NCBI GenBank assembly: GCA_937892255.1
Contig: CALAUL010000074.1
Location: 1-37,348 of the forward strand
Origin: an uncultured Bacteroidales bacterium
Lineage (GTDB): Bacteria > Bacteroidota > Bacteroidia > Bacteroidales > Marinilabiliaceae
Length of the DNA stretch: 37,348 bases
Reading direction: 5' to 3'
Positions within the stretch are counted from its first letter, which is position 1. Every line of letters starts with the position of its first letter. Positions 25,557-34,104 of this stretch are shown here, one piece after another. The notes under the pieces are model-generated. The model did no database searches. It was not told the DNA's origin and worked only from the letters and a program-made list of their open reading frames with translations. The position numbers were made by a program, and so were the translations under genes.

Positions 25557-26975
25557 TTGAAAACAAGAGGCACCTATTTCGACCTGATCGATCAGACCTA
25601 CTATTTCCCTCAAGACGGTTTTGATCTTGAGAATGGTAATCTGTTCTTTCATAACATCTCGTTGAAATATCTCATCGAGAAGTATGGAACACCACTTAAG
25701 ATAACCTACTTGCCAAAGATTGGAGAGCAGATAAAGCGTGTCCGCAATCTTTTTAGCAAGGCTATCAAGTCCAACTCCTACAAGGGCGCATACAAATACT
25801 GCTATTGTACAAAGAGTTGTCACTTTAGTTTTGTAGTCAAGGAGTCGTTGAAATATCAGGTGCAACTTGAGACATCATCGGCTTATGACCTTGATATTAT
25901 TAGAGAACTATACGAAGAGGGAACAATCTCTAAAGATATCATCATTATCAACAATGGTTTCAAGTCTGACCTTTATTTGCAGAAGATAAAGATGATACAA
26001 GACCTCGGCTTCAAGAATTGTATAACGGTACTTGATAGCATGAAGGAACTTGATCGCCTGCTTGAAGTGTGTGCTACCGACGATAATATTAAGATAGGAA
26101 TTCGTATGGCTATAGACGAGGAACCTCAAGCAGCATATTATACTTCCCGATTGGGTATCCGTCCGTCCGACATCGTTAAGTTTTACAATGACAAAATCAA
26201 AGACAACCCACGAGTGAGTCTTGAATTGTTCCACTTCTTCGTCGATAGCGGAATAAAAGACACTCTTTACTATTGGGGCGTATTTCAAAAAGCTTTGTCG
26301 GTATATGCAGAGTTGAAAAAGCAGTGTGAAACACTTCATGCCATCGACCTTGGAGGAGGATTACCAATACGCAACAATCTTGCTTTTGAGTACGATTATA
26401 AATACATTGTCAACGAACTTGTACGTCTGATAAAGGAGATGTGCGAAAATGAAGAGATAGATGACCCGGATATCTTCACAGAGTTTGGCAAATATACCGT
26501 GGGTGAGACGGGTGCTGTCATCTTCAAAGTCCTTGAAGCTAAACAGCAGAACGACACAGAGACATGGTATCTCATCGACAATAGTCTCATGACGACAATT
26601 CCGGATTCGTGGAGTATATGTGAAAAGTTCATCTTGTTGCCTATCAACAAATGGGACCAACCATACGCTCGCGTCAATATTGGCGGTATCACTTGTGACC
26701 ATTCCGACTATTACAATACCGAAGACCTCAATCAGCAGGTTTATATGCCTAAGGTCAACAACAACGAGGAAGAGCCTCTTTATATCGGTTTCTTCCACAC
26801 CGGAGCTTATCAGGATTCGATAAGTGGCTATGGCGGAATTAAACACTGTCTTATTCCGACACCAAAACATATCGTCATAGATCGTGATGATAACGGACAG
26901 ATAATAGATTATCTGTTTAATGATGAGCAGAATTCAGACGACATGCTCCGCATATTAGGTTATTGCCGTCGTTAG
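25557..26975 (+). CDS. speA: Arginine decarboxylase, short Bacteroidota type (fold III PLP enzyme), TTG start
   Basis: This 472-aa protein resembles the Bacteroidota arginine decarboxylase family, which makes agmatine for polyamine synthesis and is shorter than E. coli SpeA. The N-terminus F-D-L-I-D-Q-T-Y-Y-F-P is typical of that family. The probable Schiff-base lysine is K86 in Y-C-Y-C-T-K. The glycine-rich phosphate-binding segment reads D-L-G-G-G-L-P-I. The C-terminal substrate motif is T-C-D-H-S-D with Cys380. An in-frame TAA lies 12 bp upstream and no ATG occurs near the conserved N-terminus, so the TTG at 25557 is the only start that keeps it. Diaminopimelate or other basic amino-acid decarboxylase activity is the main alternative. 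Confidence 0.8.
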   Translation: MKTRGTYFDLIDQTYYFPQDGFDLENGNLFFHNISLKYLIEKYGTPLKITYLPKIGEQIKRVRNLFSKAIKSNSYKGAYKYCYCTKSCHFSFVVKESLKYQVQLETSSAYDLDIIRELYEEGTISKDIIIINNGFKSDLYLQKIKMIQDLGFKNCITVLDSMKELDRLLEVCATDDNIKIGIRMAIDEEPQAAYYTSRLGIRPSDIVKFYNDKIKDNPRVSLELFHFFVDSGIKDTLYYWGVFQKALSVYAELKKQCETLHAIDLGGGLPIRNNLAFEYDYKYIVNELVRLIKEMCENEEIDDPDIFTEFGKYTVGETGAVIFKVLEAKQQNDTETWYLIDNSLMTTIPDSWSICEKFILLPINKWDQPYARVNIGGITCDHSDYYNTEDLNQQVYMPKVNNNEEEPLYIGFFHTGAYQDSISGYGGIKHCLIPTPKHIVIDRDDNGQIIDYLFNDEQNSDDMLRILGYCRR

Positions 26976-26994
26976 AGATACGATAAATAGATTT

Positions 26995-27028
26995 AGGCCA
27001 CGAGGTAATTAAACTTCGTGGCTTTTTT
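26995..27028 (+). terminator. Rho-independent terminator after arginine decarboxylase
   Basis: GCCACGA (26997-27003) pairs with TCGTGGC (27016-27022), extendable inward with a wobble and a G-C pair, followed by six T residues. It sits 20 bp after the stop codon and before the convergent folE gene. Confidence 0.88.
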
Positions 27029-27099
27029 GTATCAGAAACAAGCTTTGAATATATTTCTTCGGTCCCTTGTCAAGATTAAGCCATATATCCGAAATGGCT

Positions 27100-27720
27100 T
27101 TAATGCATCTTTGAGCCTATGATATTGAAGAATTCTTCTCGGGTGGCAATATTATTGGCAAAAGCACCTGTGAAATCCGAAGTCGTTGTCACGGAGTGTT
27201 GTTTTTGAACACCTCTCATCTGCATGCACATGTGTTGTGCTTCGATAACGACAGCTACACCCAACGGATTAAGGGTGTTTTGAATACACTCTTTAATTTG
27301 GGTTGTCAATCGTTCTTGTACTTGAAGTCTGCGTGCGAAAGCTTCGACGACACGAGGAATCTTGCTCAGCCCGGTGATATAGTTGCGAGGAATGTAGCCC
27401 ACATGCGCTTTGCCGAAGAATGGCAACATGTGGTGCTCGCACATAGAGTAAATCTCAATATCTTTTACCACAACCATCTGTTGATATGGTTCTTTAAACA
27501 TTGCTCCACGTAGTATCTCTTCAGGGTTCTCCTTGTAGCCTTTCATAAGGAATTGCATAGCTTTTGCGACGCGTTCCGGGGTTTTGATGAGACCTTCTCG
27601 TTCTGAATCTTCGCCTAACAGACGGATAATATCTTTGTAGTGCGCACCAAGTTTTTCGGTGAGCTCTTCATCGTAAATTTCGTTTCTGTCTTGTAGTTCC
27701 GATGCACTGATAACTTTCAT
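27100..27720 (-). CDS. folE: GTP cyclohydrolase I (FolE)
   Basis: FolE converts GTP to dihydroneopterin triphosphate, the first step towards folate and pterins. The 206-aa protein, near the E. coli length (222 aa), keeps the zinc ligands Cys94 and His97 in M-C-E-H-H and Cys165 in H-M-C-M-Q-M-R-G. It also keeps the family blocks K-T-P-E-R-V-A-K-A and Y-I-P-R-N-Y-I-T-G-L-S-K. A promoter-like pair lies just upstream, so it can be expressed apart from the mltD-like gene 96 bp before it. It is convergent with the arginine decarboxylase gene. Confidence 0.97.
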   Translation of the reverse strand: MKVISASELQDRNEIYDEELTEKLGAHYKDIIRLLGEDSEREGLIKTPERVAKAMQFLMKGYKENPEEILRGAMFKEPYQQMVVVKDIEIYSMCEHHMLPFFGKAHVGYIPRNYITGLSKIPRVVEAFARRLQVQERLTTQIKECIQNTLNPLGVAVVIEAQHMCMQMRGVQKQHSVTTTSDFTGAFANNIATREEFFNIIGSKMH

Positions 27721-27750
27721 CTATCTGCTGTTTTAGTGAATAATCGCTGA

Positions 27751-27784
27751 CAAAGATACAACAAAGAAACGAAAGAAGTGCAAA
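27751..27784 (-). promoter_or_regulatory. folE promoter (minus strand)
   Basis: Read on the minus strand, TATCTTTG (27758-27751) matches the -7 consensus. TTTG (27784-27781) stands 22 bp upstream as the -33 box. The -7 box is 30 bp before the folE ATG. Confidence 0.65.
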
Positions 27785-27816
27785 TAAAGTTTTGGAGGTG
27801 TGAGGAAAGAGTGTTT

Positions 27817-28992
27817 CTATATTTCTTCCATTATGAAGAAGTGCTTTTTAGAGGGGACGTATCTCATTATTGTCAGTCGTTGTCCTATCTTGATGTCCTT
27901 GGTTGTCATGTTGTTCCATTCCATAATCTTCTCTGCTGTAGTATTGTATTTCATCGCAACTTTGTGCAGGTATTCGCCCGGAGAGACGGTGTGAATAAGT
28001 TCTTCGGGTTTTAGTTCTCCGAAGTAGCCGATTAGATCCGGTGCGACGTCAGCTTTCAGACGTGGTTCGTTGCGCAGATAACGACTAACGTTGGCTTTAG
28101 GCAAGACGAGAAGCATGGGAGCGTCGTCGTAGGGTATGAAGTCTTTGATGTATGATGGGTTGAGGAAACGCAATGTTTCGCGGTCTACACCTGTGGCTCG
28201 TGAGAGTTGTTCGAATGATAGACTCATATTGACATACACTGTGTCAAGGTCTTCAAATGTGTATGTCGGGGTATGAGGTGTGATGTTGTGCAGGTCGTAG
28301 TAATTCATCACATAGTTGACCGCAATGAATGCCGGTACATACGATTTCATTTCGTTGGTGATATATGGAGACAACTCCCAAAATGTATGTTTGCCACCTG
28401 AACGTTCTATAGCTTTTTGTACGGTGCCAATGCCACCATTGTATGCAGCGAGGGCGAGTTGCCAATCTTGCAGATTTTGGTAGAGGTAAGATAAGTATCT
28501 ACAAGCGGCGTCGGTACTTTTGATGGGGTCGCAACGTTCGTCTTCATAGCTTGTTACTTTTAGGTCGAGCATGAGTCCGGCATGATAGAGGAATTGCCAT
28601 AGTCCTATGGCTCCGGATTTTGATTTTGCCGTAGGGTCAAGGGCTGACTCTATGATGGCTAAATACTTCAATTCTTGAGGAAGGTTATATTTGGCTAAGT
28701 ACTCCTCGAAGATGGGAAAGTATAGTTTAGAACGAGATATGATTTTGGACAAATGGTCACGACGACGATCAAGGTAGACGTCAATGTATGCCCTTACTTG
28801 TGCGTTGTATTCGAGTTTTATGGGACTATGTTTGTCGATTTGTTCCATGCGACTCTTGTATATGTACTCAGGCACTTGTGGGTTGGTTGACGTCTGAGCT
28901 CCAATGTTGTGACCGATAAGCAGACAAAGAGTCAGCATGAGAATTGTTGTCCATGCTTTGAGTGTGTTTCTCTTTGTCTTGTTGGAGGTCAT
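27817..28992 (-). CDS. mltD: Membrane-bound lytic transglycosylase (MltD-like) with LysM domain
   Basis: This 391-aa exported enzyme cleaves peptidoglycan glycan strands, leaving anhydro-muramyl ends. A signal peptide spans residues about 1-32. The SLT (goose-lysozyme-like) domain carries the catalytic Glu115 in A-I-I-E-S-A-L-D-P, then G-A-I-G-L-W-Q-F and the A-A-Y-N-G-G signature. The C-terminal LysM domain (about 334-376) binds glycan, and a degenerate LysM-like stretch precedes it. No lipobox is evident, so membrane anchoring is uncertain. It starts 19 bp after the rseP stop and is probably cotranscribed with it. Confidence 0.92.
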   Translation of the reverse strand: MTSNKTKRNTLKAWTTILMLTLCLLIGHNIGAQTSTNPQVPEYIYKSRMEQIDKHSPIKLEYNAQVRAYIDVYLDRRRDHLSKIISRSKLYFPIFEEYLAKYNLPQELKYLAIIESALDPTAKSKSGAIGLWQFLYHAGLMLDLKVTSYEDERCDPIKSTDAACRYLSYLYQNLQDWQLALAAYNGGIGTVQKAIERSGGKHTFWELSPYITNEMKSYVPAFIAVNYVMNYYDLHNITPHTPTYTFEDLDTVYVNMSLSFEQLSRATGVDRETLRFLNPSYIKDFIPYDDAPMLLVLPKANVSRYLRNEPRLKADVAPDLIGYFGELKPEELIHTVSPGEYLHKVAMKYNTTAEKIMEWNNMTTKDIKIGQRLTIMRYVPSKKHFFIMEEI

Positions 28993-29011
28993 TCGTCAGA
29001 TGATGAGTTTA

Positions 29012-30325
29012 TTAATTGAAAAAGGCACGTATTATGTCGTTGAAGTTTGCCCATATCAGTAGGGCAAAGAGCAGTGCCATTCCTGTCATTTGTGCGTATT
29101 CGAGGAACTTGTCGCTTGGCTTGCGTCGTGTGATAATCTCAACAAGTAAGAAGAGTACATGTCCTCCGTCTAATGCCGGTATTGGCAGAATATTCATAAA
29201 GGCAAGTATCACAGCAAGAAAAGCGGTGTTAAACCAGAATGACTGCCAATCCCATGTCTCGGGGAACATATTGCCTATCGTGCCGAATCCGCCTATTTTT
29301 GTCGCTCCCTCGCGTGTGAAGATGAGTGGCAACTGCTTGACGTAATTTACAAGTATCTCTGTTCCTTTGTTTATGCCGGCCGGCAGAGCTTCAAAGAAGC
29401 CGAACTCTTTGTGTTTTGGTGTTATCCAACGTTGTGCTGAATATCCGTAGAATCCCATTTTCCCTTCGCTGTTGAGTTTAACTTTTGCAGTGTCTGTAAC
29501 TCCTTGGCGAACGTATGCGACATCAACGATTGAGTCTTTGTATTCTGATAGAATGGCTGTAAAAGTATCGAAGGTGTCGGCCTTTCTTCCATTGACTGCT
29601 ATTATGCTGTCTCCGCGTTGAAATCCTGCCAATGCGGCTCCATGTCCGGCTATGGCTGAGTCAACAACAACTGGAATGGTTATTTGGAACAGCTGTTGAA
29701 CATCTTGGTCAAGTATCTTGCGGAAAAACTCGTTTGGCATCTGTATGGACATTTCGTTATTGTCGCGAATTATGTTTATGGTACATTCGCTTTCCAATAT
29801 TATGGTGTTTGCCACGTCTTTGTAAGTGTCGACAGCTTTTCCGTTAACTCCTACAATGCGATCTCCGTCAACGAAGCCTGCTTCATGCATTACCGGATGA
29901 AAAGCTAATTTTGACTCATTTATCGGAATGTATGTTTCACCCCAAGTGAAAAGTATAAACCAAAAGATTATCGGAGCTGTTATAGCGTTGACAAGAACAC
30001 CTCCGAGCATGATGAGTAGTCGTTGCCATGCCGGTTTTGAGCGGAATTCCCAAGGCTGAGGCTCTTGTGCCAATTGCTCTTTATCCATTGACTCGTCTAT
30101 CATGCCTGAGATTTTCACATATCCTCCGAGAGGCAGCCAGCCTATGCCGTATTCGGTTTCGCCTTTTTTGAACTTAAAGAGCGAGAACCAAGGGTCGAAA
30201 AAGAGATAGAACTTTTCTACTCGTGTTTTGAATAGTTTGGCGAAAAAGAAATGTCCTGCCTCGTGGGTTATGACTAATATCGAAAGGCTTAAAATCAGTT
30301 GAAGTGCTTTGATTGCTATATCCAT
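29012..30325 (-). CDS. rseP: RIP metalloprotease RseP (site-2 protease)
   Basis: RseP is an inner-membrane zinc protease that cuts membrane-embedded substrates such as anti-sigma factors and remnant signal peptides. The 437-aa protein has the zinc motif H21-E22-A-G-H25 in the first helix. Two PDZ-like domains lie between about residues 115 and 300, the second with the G-D-S-I-I-A-V-N-G motif. The third zinc ligand is Asp386 in P-A-L-D-G-G-H near the C-terminal helices. Length is near E. coli RseP (450 aa). The often adjacent dxr gene is absent. A -7-like box, a leader hairpin and a phased TTTAAA array lie upstream, suggesting dedicated regulation. Confidence 0.95.
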   Translation of the reverse strand: MDIAIKALQLILSLSILVITHEAGHFFFAKLFKTRVEKFYLFFDPWFSLFKFKKGETEYGIGWLPLGGYVKISGMIDESMDKEQLAQEPQPWEFRSKPAWQRLLIMLGGVLVNAITAPIIFWFILFTWGETYIPINESKLAFHPVMHEAGFVDGDRIVGVNGKAVDTYKDVANTIILESECTINIIRDNNEMSIQMPNEFFRKILDQDVQQLFQITIPVVVDSAIAGHGAALAGFQRGDSIIAVNGRKADTFDTFTAILSEYKDSIVDVAYVRQGVTDTAKVKLNSEGKMGFYGYSAQRWITPKHKEFGFFEALPAGINKGTEILVNYVKQLPLIFTREGATKIGGFGTIGNMFPETWDWQSFWFNTAFLAVILAFMNILPIPALDGGHVLFLLVEIITRRKPSDKFLEYAQMTGMALLFALLIWANFNDIIRAFFN

Positions 30326-30345
30326 TGTATAATTTTTTTTGATTG

Positions 30346-30365
30346 GGCTTTTATCCGAAAAAGCC
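30346..30365 (-). promoter_or_regulatory. Leader hairpin upstream of rseP
   Basis: GGCTTTT (30346-30352) and AAAAGCC (30359-30365) form a perfect 7-bp stem with a 6-base loop, ending 20 bp before the rseP ATG. No T tract follows on the minus strand, so it is a 5' UTR structure rather than a terminator. A role in translation control is only a suggestion. Confidence 0.5.
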
Positions 30366-30387
30366 TTATGCGTTCATTACCGGAGGA

Positions 30388-30395
30388 CAAAAATA
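30388..30395 (-). promoter_or_regulatory. Probable -7 box of the rseP promoter
   Basis: The minus strand reads TATTTTTG here, a full match to TAnnTTTG, 62 bp before the rseP ATG. The expected -33 position falls inside the phased TTTAAA array that begins 6 bp upstream, so a protein bound to the array would directly affect this promoter. Confidence 0.6.
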
Positions 30396-30400
30396 ATAAA

Positions 30401-30450
30401 TTTAAAGGCTGTTTAAAAGTTATTTAAAGATTATTTGAGAAAAGTTAAAT
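30401..30450. repeat. Phased TTTAAA array, copy C (11-bp period), at the rseP promoter
   Basis: Hexamers start at 30401, 30412 and 30423 (TTTAAA), 30434 (TTTGAG) and 30445 (GTTAAA), all 11 bp apart. The spacers are AT-richer than in copies A and B. The array occupies the -33 region and the upstream side of the probable rseP -7 box. Confidence 0.75.
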
Positions 30451-30521
30451 GATTTAGGTTGAGCTGTGTTTTCGTGAGGTTTTGAGGGCGGTTTCTATAA
30501 TGGATATTCTGTTGTTCGGAC

Positions 30522-30574
30522 AAAAAAGGACTGCAAGTATCCCTAAATGCAGATGTTGGAATAACTTGCAGTCC
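30522..30574 (-). terminator. Terminator of the TonB-dependent receptor transcript
   Basis: A perfect 11-bp stem (30528-30538 with 30564-30574, GGACTGCAAGT and its complement) has a 25-base loop and, on the minus strand, is followed by six T residues. It lies 42 bp beyond the receptor stop codon. A second, bulged hairpin (about 30598-30622) overlaps the stop codon itself. Confidence 0.85.
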
Positions 30575-30615
30575 GCGTTCAATGTGTAATTATGTTTTTC
30601 TAAATCTCGGAGATT

Positions 30616-33456
30616 TTAGAAATTAAAGTCGATGCCGATGCTGTACAAACCGCCTATTCTGTCAGTGTATGCAAATTCACGGCTCTTGTCGTTGAACAAA
30701 TTACGAGCGTTGAATGATATTTCAAATTGCTCTGTTGGTTTGTATCCGAGTTTCAATGAGCAGTTGAATTTGCTGTTTACTTTTTGTTCGTTATAGTCTG
30801 TTGCGGTAGAGCCATCTGCAGTTGTTCGTGTTACGATGCTGAAGAGCGTTGCGTAGCTTCGTTCTCCGGTGTAGTATCCGTAAGCTGCCAATGAAAGCTG
30901 CTTTGTCGGTTTGTAAATAAGTCCTATTGTACCGTAGAATGAAGGTAAAGAGTTACTCTTTATTGTTGTTGTCGTTGCTATTTCATTGGCGGTACTGAAC
31001 GTGCGTCCCATTGCGAGAAGATTGAGGTAGTTTTCAGGGTTGCTACAATCAGCTAAGGTTGGAGGAGTCTTTGTCGGGTCTTCGTAGAAGAATGTGCCGT
31101 CTTCAAAGAGCTTATTCAAATATGCTATTTTCGCCATAGTTGCTTCTTCTTCTGTGCCTCCATTTGTCAACACTTGAGCGTAGGCATTTTTAAATCCAGC
31201 AATGTAGCCTTGCAAGTCACCATACGATTCTGTGATTAGTTGCGAGATGTCATTTGCCTGTGAGTAGTTGTAGAAATTGTAAATGTCGGTTTTCTGAATG
31301 TTGGCATGGGCTTTGGCAATGAGTTTGTCTGAAATAATCCAGTCAACATTCATGCTTATACCGAACTGTTTAACCTCTGCGTCCAGATTGGTATATTTGA
31401 GTACAGCCTTACGTTTGATGGAGTTCATGAAATTGACCATGGCCATTGTCGCCGCGTTGGGGTCGCTACTATCTACGTTTACATATTCGGCAATGCTTTG
31501 TATGTTGTTCATCAAGTAGCAGCGGTTAACCATGAGTGCTCCATAATCCCATGATTTAGAGTAGAACGCTTCAGCGTCAATAAGTACGTTGTTTGCCGGA
31601 CGCCAGCGATAACCCAACTCGATGTTGTCTGCCTGCATTACATCTGCATCCGGATTACCTTCGAAGCTCATCTCGTGTATTCCGTTGTTCAATCCTGTTC
31701 GGTGGTATAGGTAGTTAGAGCTGGTGTTAACCATTACCGACGAACGATTTGCACGGCTGTATGAGAGACGTACGAAATTGTCGTCGTTGATGCTGTAGCT
31801 TGCTCCAAATTGCCACGTCGGATACCATTTGTCCGGCATATTTGGTTTTTCGAAACGGAGGGCTGCAATGGCGCGGAATCCTCCTATTTGATAATCGGCA
31901 CGCAATGTAGCAGAGAACATATCCAAAGTCTTTGCGCCTTCAAGGAAGCCCGGTATTCTATTGTCGAGTTCTCCGAATTTTATGATAGATGCCTTGTCGT
32001 TGTTATAATAAGAGGCATAGTCGAAGTGTCCAAAGTAATCGCTATCGTTCATTCGGTTCCATTGATATGTCAATCCCGGACGGATCGATAATCCTTTCAC
32101 CGCTGTCCAGTCGTATTCCAGCGAGCCGTTAAACTGTTGGTTGTGGATATGGAATGCCGGTGAACCAACATTGAAATCTTGGTTTCCATCAAAATAGTTG
32201 GCTTGTATTACGATGCCGTAGATGTCTGCGTTCATATTGATGTAGCCAGTTTTAGATGTTCGATAGCTGAGAGCGAAATATTCATCCGTTGCAGGAGATG
32301 ATAAGCCTAAAGAGTTTTGGTATCCTCCGGTAAGAGATATGTTTACTTTTTCGTTAGGATTGAACGTCATATATCCGTTGATTCCGTAGTTCTCGCGGGC
32401 TACGCTTGGTTTTTCAAAGAGGTCGTCAATAGGAGATTCTGGTTCGATGAGTTCGTATAACACTTTCTTTTGAGAAATCATTCCTGTTACATCTTCTGCT
32501 CCCAATTGGCGGATGTTTCTCATGCGTTCAATGCTTATTTCGCCTCCGTAGAATGGGGCTACAGCACCATTTGCTACTAATTCTGATACATCTTTTGTGT
32601 TATCAAACTTTGACATGTCTATTATCTCATACAAATCTGTATCAGAAGGTTTGCTTGGGTCGCCTGTGGCAATCATGCGCTCCATGACGTGAATCTTGTC
32701 TGTGCCTCTGTTGCGATTTTGAATGTTGCCTGTTATACCGAAGTGCCATTTGTTGTTAAGGCTCTTTCTGATGGCTACGTCTGCGGTAAATGTGTTTTTC
32801 GAACCGGCAGAAAAGGCTCCAGAAACGGCAAGATTTTCATGATTGCCTTTTTCTGTGATGATGTTGATAACACCTGCAACGGCATTAGAACCATATAGGG
32901 CCGAGCTTGGACCTCGTACAATCTCTATTCGATTGACGTCTTCGATGCTTATAGGCAATGACTCCCAAAGTGTTACACCGTAAGAGTAGTTGAACACAGG
33001 TCGTCCGTCAATCATGAGAAGTGTAGATGTATTTTCGTGGTATATCCACAAGTTGTTCTCGGGTACGCCCGATAGACCGCGCAACTGCACATCAAACATG
33101 CCGTTGGCTCTTTCACTTACCACAACTCCCGGAATCAAACGAAGTGCCTCTTCGATAGAGAGACAACCATATGTGCGAATCTCGTCTTTAGTCAAAACCG
33201 AAGATGAGAGTGGTGATTTAAATGAGTCTTCTTCTTTTTTAGATGCCGATGATACGTTTTTGTTCATGATGAGAGCAAACAATTCGTCTGCACTTGACAC
33301 TCCCACCGCATCTACCGCTGCCATAAGGTCTTCCAGCGATAAATCTGATAGCTCTTCCATCGACATGTTGAGCACTTGCTCTCTTGTAAATGTATTCTGC
33401 GAATACACTCCTGTGATGCACACAAGCATCGTCAGGATTAATATCAACCTTTTCAT
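30616..33456 (-). CDS. TonB-dependent outer-membrane receptor
   Basis: This TonB-dependent receptor of 946 aa imports an unknown ligand across the outer membrane. I start it at the ATG at 33456, where a clean signal peptide begins (residues 1-20, ending G-V-Y-S-Q); an upstream ATG at 33507 adds 17 residues without a signal-like pattern. A short acidic helical segment (M-E-E-L-S-D-L-S-L-E-D-L-M) leads into A-S-K-K-E-E-D. The plug follows, with L-R-L-I-P-G-V-V-V and I-E-I-V-R-G-P-S-S-A-L-Y-G-S-N-A-V-A-G-V-I-N-I. The barrel ends in an aromatic residue. There is no SusC-type N-terminal extension and no SusD neighbour. It follows the yfiR-like gene by 129 bp, probably in one transcript. Confidence 0.92.
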   Translation of the reverse strand: MKRLILILTMLVCITGVYSQNTFTREQVLNMSMEELSDLSLEDLMAAVDAVGVSSADELFALIMNKNVSSASKKEEDSFKSPLSSSVLTKDEIRTYGCLSIEEALRLIPGVVVSERANGMFDVQLRGLSGVPENNLWIYHENTSTLLMIDGRPVFNYSYGVTLWESLPISIEDVNRIEIVRGPSSALYGSNAVAGVINIITEKGNHENLAVSGAFSAGSKNTFTADVAIRKSLNNKWHFGITGNIQNRNRGTDKIHVMERMIATGDPSKPSDTDLYEIIDMSKFDNTKDVSELVANGAVAPFYGGEISIERMRNIRQLGAEDVTGMISQKKVLYELIEPESPIDDLFEKPSVARENYGINGYMTFNPNEKVNISLTGGYQNSLGLSSPATDEYFALSYRTSKTGYINMNADIYGIVIQANYFDGNQDFNVGSPAFHIHNQQFNGSLEYDWTAVKGLSIRPGLTYQWNRMNDSDYFGHFDYASYYNNDKASIIKFGELDNRIPGFLEGAKTLDMFSATLRADYQIGGFRAIAALRFEKPNMPDKWYPTWQFGASYSINDDNFVRLSYSRANRSSVMVNTSSNYLYHRTGLNNGIHEMSFEGNPDADVMQADNIELGYRWRPANNVLIDAEAFYSKSWDYGALMVNRCYLMNNIQSIAEYVNVDSSDPNAATMAMVNFMNSIKRKAVLKYTNLDAEVKQFGISMNVDWIISDKLIAKAHANIQKTDIYNFYNYSQANDISQLITESYGDLQGYIAGFKNAYAQVLTNGGTEEEATMAKIAYLNKLFEDGTFFYEDPTKTPPTLADCSNPENYLNLLAMGRTFSTANEIATTTTIKSNSLPSFYGTIGLIYKPTKQLSLAAYGYYTGERSYATLFSIVTRTTADGSTATDYNEQKVNSKFNCSLKLGYKPTEQFEISFNARNLFNDKSREFAYTDRIGGLYSIGIDFNF

Positions 33457-33585
33457 TATTATGCGTTTTGTAATAGAACTTATGAAATCAAAACTCTCAG
33501 TACTCATTATTCCATAGTTTTATTTCGTTTTGTAGAGTGTTAGAATGAGGCCTGATCTGTTGCTCTATATTATTTATCAGTTCTT

Positions 33586-34104
33586 TTAATCTACTTCTAT
33601 GCCCAACTGCAATATTTTCTGAGCAATTACCAAATCGTTCTTTTTAATGTTTCGATTTGAAATTTCGTAATTGAGTTTGCCTGACTGGCTAATGAACGAG
33701 ATGCCGGCTCCTTGTGAGCATTGTCCGTTTTTCCCAGCGATAAGCAAGACTCTGTTCCCGGTTTGAGATGAAACCAATTGGTTTATCTGTCCTGCCTTTG
33801 ATTCGCCCAAATAGATTATTTGTGACTTTGGAAGGCCTGCAGCGGTGGCGGCTTTTTTGATTACAACGGGCGTGTTGCCAATTTTCTTTGAGCTGGCAAT
33901 TTGCTCAAGTTCGGAGGCAATCTCGTTATCTCCCACAACGGTTATGACAAATTCGCCCTTTTGGTTGTCCAATTCTGTCCAACCGACGTTCTTTGCAAAG
34001 TTGTAAATGTACAACGCTTTAAACTTTGCCAATTGAGCATTGGTTAAAGTAGCAATTGATAGAAAAGCTACCATCACAAGCATTTGTTTGATAAAGTTGT
34101 TCAT
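33586..34104 (-). CDS. YfiR-family (DUF4154) periplasmic protein
   Basis: This 172-aa exported protein has a signal peptide (residues about 1-23, ending T-N-A-Q) and a core resembling the YfiR/DUF4154 family. In Pseudomonas YfiR is a periplasmic inhibitor of a diguanylate cyclase. Family-like features are the early A-L-Y-I-Y-N-F-A-K-N-V-G-W segment, the F-V-I-T-V-V-G-D strand and the late G-A-G-I-S-F-I-S-Q-S-G-K-L-N-Y-E-I-S block. I chose the ATG at 34104 rather than 34131 because the signal peptide starts there. It precedes the TonB receptor gene, a pairing seen elsewhere, so a role with the receptor or its signalling is likelier than cyclic-di-GMP control; no cyclase is nearby. Confidence 0.85.
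   Translation of the reverse strand: MNNFIKQMLVMVAFLSIATLTNAQLAKFKALYIYNFAKNVGWTELDNQKGEFVITVVGDNEIASELEQIASSKKIGNTPVVIKKAATAAGLPKSQIIYLGESKAGQINQLVSSQTGNRVLLIAGKNGQCSQGAGISFISQSGKLNYEISNRNIKKNDLVIAQKILQLGIEVD

Noticed and set aside
33457..33507. Upstream ATG for the TonB receptor
   Set aside because: The extra 17 residues precede an otherwise ideal signal peptide starting M-K-R, so the downstream ATG is preferred.
33494..33590. A minus-strand open stretch of about 30 codons between the yfiR-like gene and the TonB receptor, with a plausible-looking amino-acid composition (ending W-N-N-E-Y)
   Set aside because: It has no ATG, GTG or TTG start, begins inside yfiR in another frame and matches no family I recognise; such a short open frame is expected by chance.
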